Source of the DNA: Candidatus Avimicrobium faecavium
GTDB lineage: Bacteria > Bacillota > Clostridia > Oscillospirales > Ruminococcaceae
Length of the DNA stretch: 7,086 nt
Reading direction: 5' to 3'
Assembly: GCA_904419105.1 (NCBI GenBank)
Contig: CAJFQR010000076.1
Coordinates: forward strand, 1 to 7,086
Shown: positions 5,211 through 7,086 of the stretch, in pieces
Layout: each line of letters opens with the position of its first letter
Numbering within the stretch: position 1 is the stretch's first letter
Position numbers and translations under genes: made by a program
The notes under the pieces: generated by a model
Told to the model about the DNA's origin: nothing
Database searches by the model: none
What the model saw: only the letters and a program-made list of their open reading frames with translations

Positions 5211-6226
5211 AGCCGGTCCACCGCGGCGGCGGCCAGCCGGAGGGTATCGGCGGCGTCCCGGCGGCTCATCACCACCGCCTGGCTGTGCAGGTAGCGGCAG
5301 GGCACCGACAGCCCCATCACCACCGCCCCGGCGGCGGCGGTCTGCACCACCCGGGCCTCGTTGCCGCCGGCCACCCTGCTCTTCATCTGGGTGGCAAGGC
5401 CCAGCTCCTTCCCAAGGCCGGCCAGGCGCCGGGCCGGGTCCAGCGGGTAGACGGTGCCCCGGTCCATATAGCTCACCACCGGGCCCCGGCCCAGACGGCA
5501 GACCGCCTCTGCCCCGTCGTTCCCCGGCAGGTCGGAGGCTGTGGTGGTCTCGAGGATCAGCGCGGCGTCCGGCCGGATGCGCCCGGCGGCGGCTTTGGCC
5601 CCCTGGCAGCCGGTCTCCTCCTGGACGGTGAACACGGCGGTGAAGCCGTACCGGCGCTCCCCCTCCAGCAGCTCCATCAAAATGGCACAGCCCACCCGGT
5701 TGTCCAGCGCCCTGGCCCGGAGGAGATCGGTGCCCATCGGGGCGTAGTTCTGGGCGAAGTTCACCCGGTCGCCGAGAGCCACCGCCGCCTCTGCCTCCTC
5801 CCGGGAGCGGGCGCCGATGTCGATGTACAGACTGTCCAGCTCCGGCGGGGCGGTGCGCTCGGCCGCCTTCTGCTGGTGGACGGCCTTGAGGCCGATGAGC
5901 CCCGGCAGGCCCTTCTCCCCGACAAACACCCGCTTGCCGGCGGCCACCTCCGGCGACACCCCGCCGACGGCGGCAAAGCGCAGCAGGCCGTTCTCCTCAA
6001 TGTGGGTGAGGAGGAAGCCCACCTCGTCCATGTGGGCGGTGACCATCAGCCGGGCCGGGGCCGGCAGGCGGCCCTCCTTCTCGACGATGAGGTTGCCGAG
6101 GGCGTCGACGGTGCAGCGCCCGCAGCCGCCGATCTCCTTCTGGATAAAGTCCCGCACCGCCTCCTCCCGGCCGGAGACGCCGGGCAGGGCAGTGAGGGCC
6201 CGGATCTTCCCGTCAAAGGTCAGCAT
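5195..6226 (-). CDS. M42 family metallopeptidase, 343 aa (second of tandem pair)
   Basis: This is a complete M42 (TET-type) aminopeptidase-like protein: cytoplasmic, with a dimetal centre, and usually forming 12-subunit tetrahedral particles that trim peptides. Expected metal ligands and catalytic residues are visible: H65 and D67 in TAHMDEVG, D175 in RALDNRVG, E203/E204 in VQEETGCQGA, and H314 in CRYLHSQ. The position that is usually Asp appears as E226 in LILETTTASDLPG, a variant I recall from many Clostridia members. AGGNEA (286-291) matches the conserved AGGTDA loop. Length is normal. The ATG has AGGAGG at 6239-6234, 7 nt upstream, and overlaps the preceding peptidase stop by 7 nt (ATGCTGA). 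The downstream GNAT gene overlaps its stop. Substrate specificity (Glu/Asp, Leu or acylated peptides) cannot be read from sequence. Confidence 0.93.
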   Translation of the reverse strand: MLTFDGKIRALTALPGVSGREEAVRDFIQKEIGGCGRCTVDALGNLIVEKEGRLPAPARLMVTAHMDEVGFLLTHIEENGLLRFAAVGGVSPEVAAGKRVFVGEKGLPGLIGLKAVHQQKAAERTAPPELDSLYIDIGARSREEAEAAVALGDRVNFAQNYAPMGTDLLRARALDNRVGCAILMELLEGERRYGFTAVFTVQEETGCQGAKAAAGRIRPDAALILETTTASDLPGNDGAEAVCRLGRGPVVSYMDRGTVYPLDPARRLAGLGKELGLATQMKSRVAGGNEARVVQTAAAGAVVMGLSVPCRYLHSQAVVMSRRDAADTLRLAAAAVDRLEELL

Positions 6227-6239
6227 ACCTCTCCCTCCT
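6220..6239 (-). promoter_or_regulatory. Coupled stop/start (ATGCTGA) with ribosome binding site
   Basis: The start ATG of the second peptidase (6226-6224) lies inside the end of the first, whose TGA is at 6222-6220, giving a 7-nt overlap in a different frame. AGGAGG (6239-6234) sits within the upstream gene's final codons (KEGEVC region). This indicates operon structure and likely coupled translation. Confidence 0.8.
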
Positions 6240-7086
6240 TTTCATACCGATCCGCCAGCGCCCGGCAGAAGGCGACGATGAGGGCGGCGGTGGATTCCAC
6301 ATCCGCCGGGTCGACGACCTCCACCGGCGTGTGCATATACCGCTGGGGGATGGAGAACAGCACGGTGCGCACCCCGCAGCCGGAGACGGCGATCTCATCG
6401 GCGTCGGTGCCGGTGGTGCCGGCCATCACCTCGAACTGAAGGGGCAGCCCCTCCCCCTCCGCCGTCCGGCGGGCCAGGCCGGTGAGGGCATTGTCCAGCA
6501 CCGGGGCGAGGCCCAGCATCGGCCCGCCGCCGAGCCTGCCGCAGTTTTTCGCCGGGGCGTCCGGCGTCACGGCAAAGGAGACATCCAGCGCGATGCAGCA
6601 GTCGGGGGCCAGCTCCCCGGCGGCGGTCACCGCCCCCTGGCTGCCCACCTCCTCCATCGTGGTAAAGACAAAGTCCAGCTCCAGCGGCAGCGAAAGGGCC
6701 GCCAGCTCCTTCGCCGCCAGGATCACCGCCGCGCAGCAGGCCCGGTCGTCCAGCGCCCTGGCGCTGACGCTCCCGTCCAGCAGCACCGCCGGCGGCACAT
6801 CGGGGGTAAGCCGGTCGCCGGGCTGTACGGCGGCCCTTGCCTCCTCCCCGGAGAGGCCGAGGTCAACGGCGACCGCGTCGGCGGCGGGGAGCTCCTTCTC
6901 CTCCCTGCGCAGGTGGGGCGGCACCGAGGCGATGACGCCGGGCAGGTCCCCCTGCGCCGTGTGAACGGTGACGCAGGCCGAGGCGTAGAGCTTGCGGTCG
7001 ATGCCCCCGACCTGGGCCACCCGCAGGAAGCCGTCCTCCTCGATGTGGGTGACGATAAAGCCCACCTCGTCCATGTGGGAGGCGGT
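6220..7086 (-). CDS. M42 family metallopeptidase, partial (N-terminus beyond window), 288 aa visible
   Basis: The frame stays open to the window edge and begins within TASHMDEVGF, the metal-binding block found near residue 65 in complete M42 proteins. The true start is therefore off the window, and the Met at 7074-7072 is internal, not a start. Counting from the first visible residue, the metal and catalytic positions are H4 and D6, D113 (RALDDR), E145/E146 (TTMEEVGSQGA), D168 (ALDVSFAVTPDAP) and H252 (QRYMHTPVEV), all intact. This one keeps the usual Asp at the fourth ligand and the GTTGTDADEI loop (219-228 from M5; 223-232 visible), so it belongs to a different branch from its downstream partner. 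It is the first visible gene of the operon; more genes and the promoter may lie upstream. Confidence 0.92.
   Translation of the reverse strand, partial: TASHMDEVGFIVTHIEEDGFLRVAQVGGIDRKLYASACVTVHTAQGDLPGVIASVPPHLRREEKELPAADAVAVDLGLSGEEARAAVQPGDRLTPDVPPAVLLDGSVSARALDDRACCAAVILAAKELAALSLPLELDFVFTTMEEVGSQGAVTAAGELAPDCCIALDVSFAVTPDAPAKNCGRLGGGPMLGLAPVLDNALTGLARRTAEGEGLPLQFEVMAGTTGTDADEIAVSGCGVRTVLFSIPQRYMHTPVEVVDPADVESTAALIVAFCRALADRYEKEGEVC

Noticed and set aside
5045..6439. 464-codon open frame on the plus strand opposite the M42 and GNAT genes
   Set aside because: It spans parts of three well-supported minus-strand genes, is rich in Gly/His/Arg/Pro without recognisable motifs, and lacks a convincing ribosome binding site. 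It is a GC shadow.
6017..7079. A shared stretch of about 22 identical bases (6015-6036 and 7058-7079) that could look like a direct repeat
   Set aside because: It encodes the conserved HMDEVGF-type metal-binding block in both M42 paralogues, so common ancestry and protein constraint explain it. There is no sign of a transposon or att site.
1..7086. Defence, toxin-antitoxin, retron, CRISPR or mobile-element content
   Set aside because: Every sizeable stretch is accounted for by ordinary genes with recognisable families or short regulatory gaps. I found no transposase, integrase, reverse transcriptase, repeat-spacer array or paired small genes.

Overview
The window is about 7 kb of GC-rich, gene-dense bacterial chromosome. 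Strong AGGAG-type ribosome binding sites, consensus sigma-A-like promoters, lipoprotein signal peptides and A/T-flanked intrinsic terminators suggest a Gram-positive, probably a high-GC gut Clostridia (Oscillospiraceae/Ruminococcaceae-like). That placement is inferred from style and gene content, not from a marker gene. I see no mobile element, CRISPR array, phage gene or toxin/defence module.

Left part (1-2669): a truncated tRNA-Leu(UAG) reads leftward from a perfect TTGACA-17-TATAAT promoter. Diverging from it are a small calcineurin-like metallophosphoesterase (205-735) and a secreted or anchored DUF885 lipoprotein with a zinc-peptidase signature (832-2622). A strong bidirectional terminator ends this unit at 2640-2669.

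Middle part (2702-4279): an AIM24-family protein (minus strand) and a short lipoprotein with a Pro/Glu-rich stalk (plus strand) are transcribed divergently from a 202-bp intergenic region holding a promoter for each. The lipoprotein ends at a second bidirectional terminator (4247-4279).

Right part (4305-7086): a minus-strand operon reads 7086 to 4305. It has an M42 metallopeptidase cut by the window edge, a second divergent M42 metallopeptidase, and a two-part GNAT acetyltransferase. They are joined by 7-nt and 4-nt start/stop overlaps, which implies translational coupling. The likely theme is cytoplasmic peptide or N-acyl-peptide processing. The most interesting ideas are that the two M42 paralogues form a mixed oligomer and that the GNAT works on the same substrates. 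Everything else looks like ordinary housekeeping or accessory chromosome, with a few unexplained hairpins in leaders.
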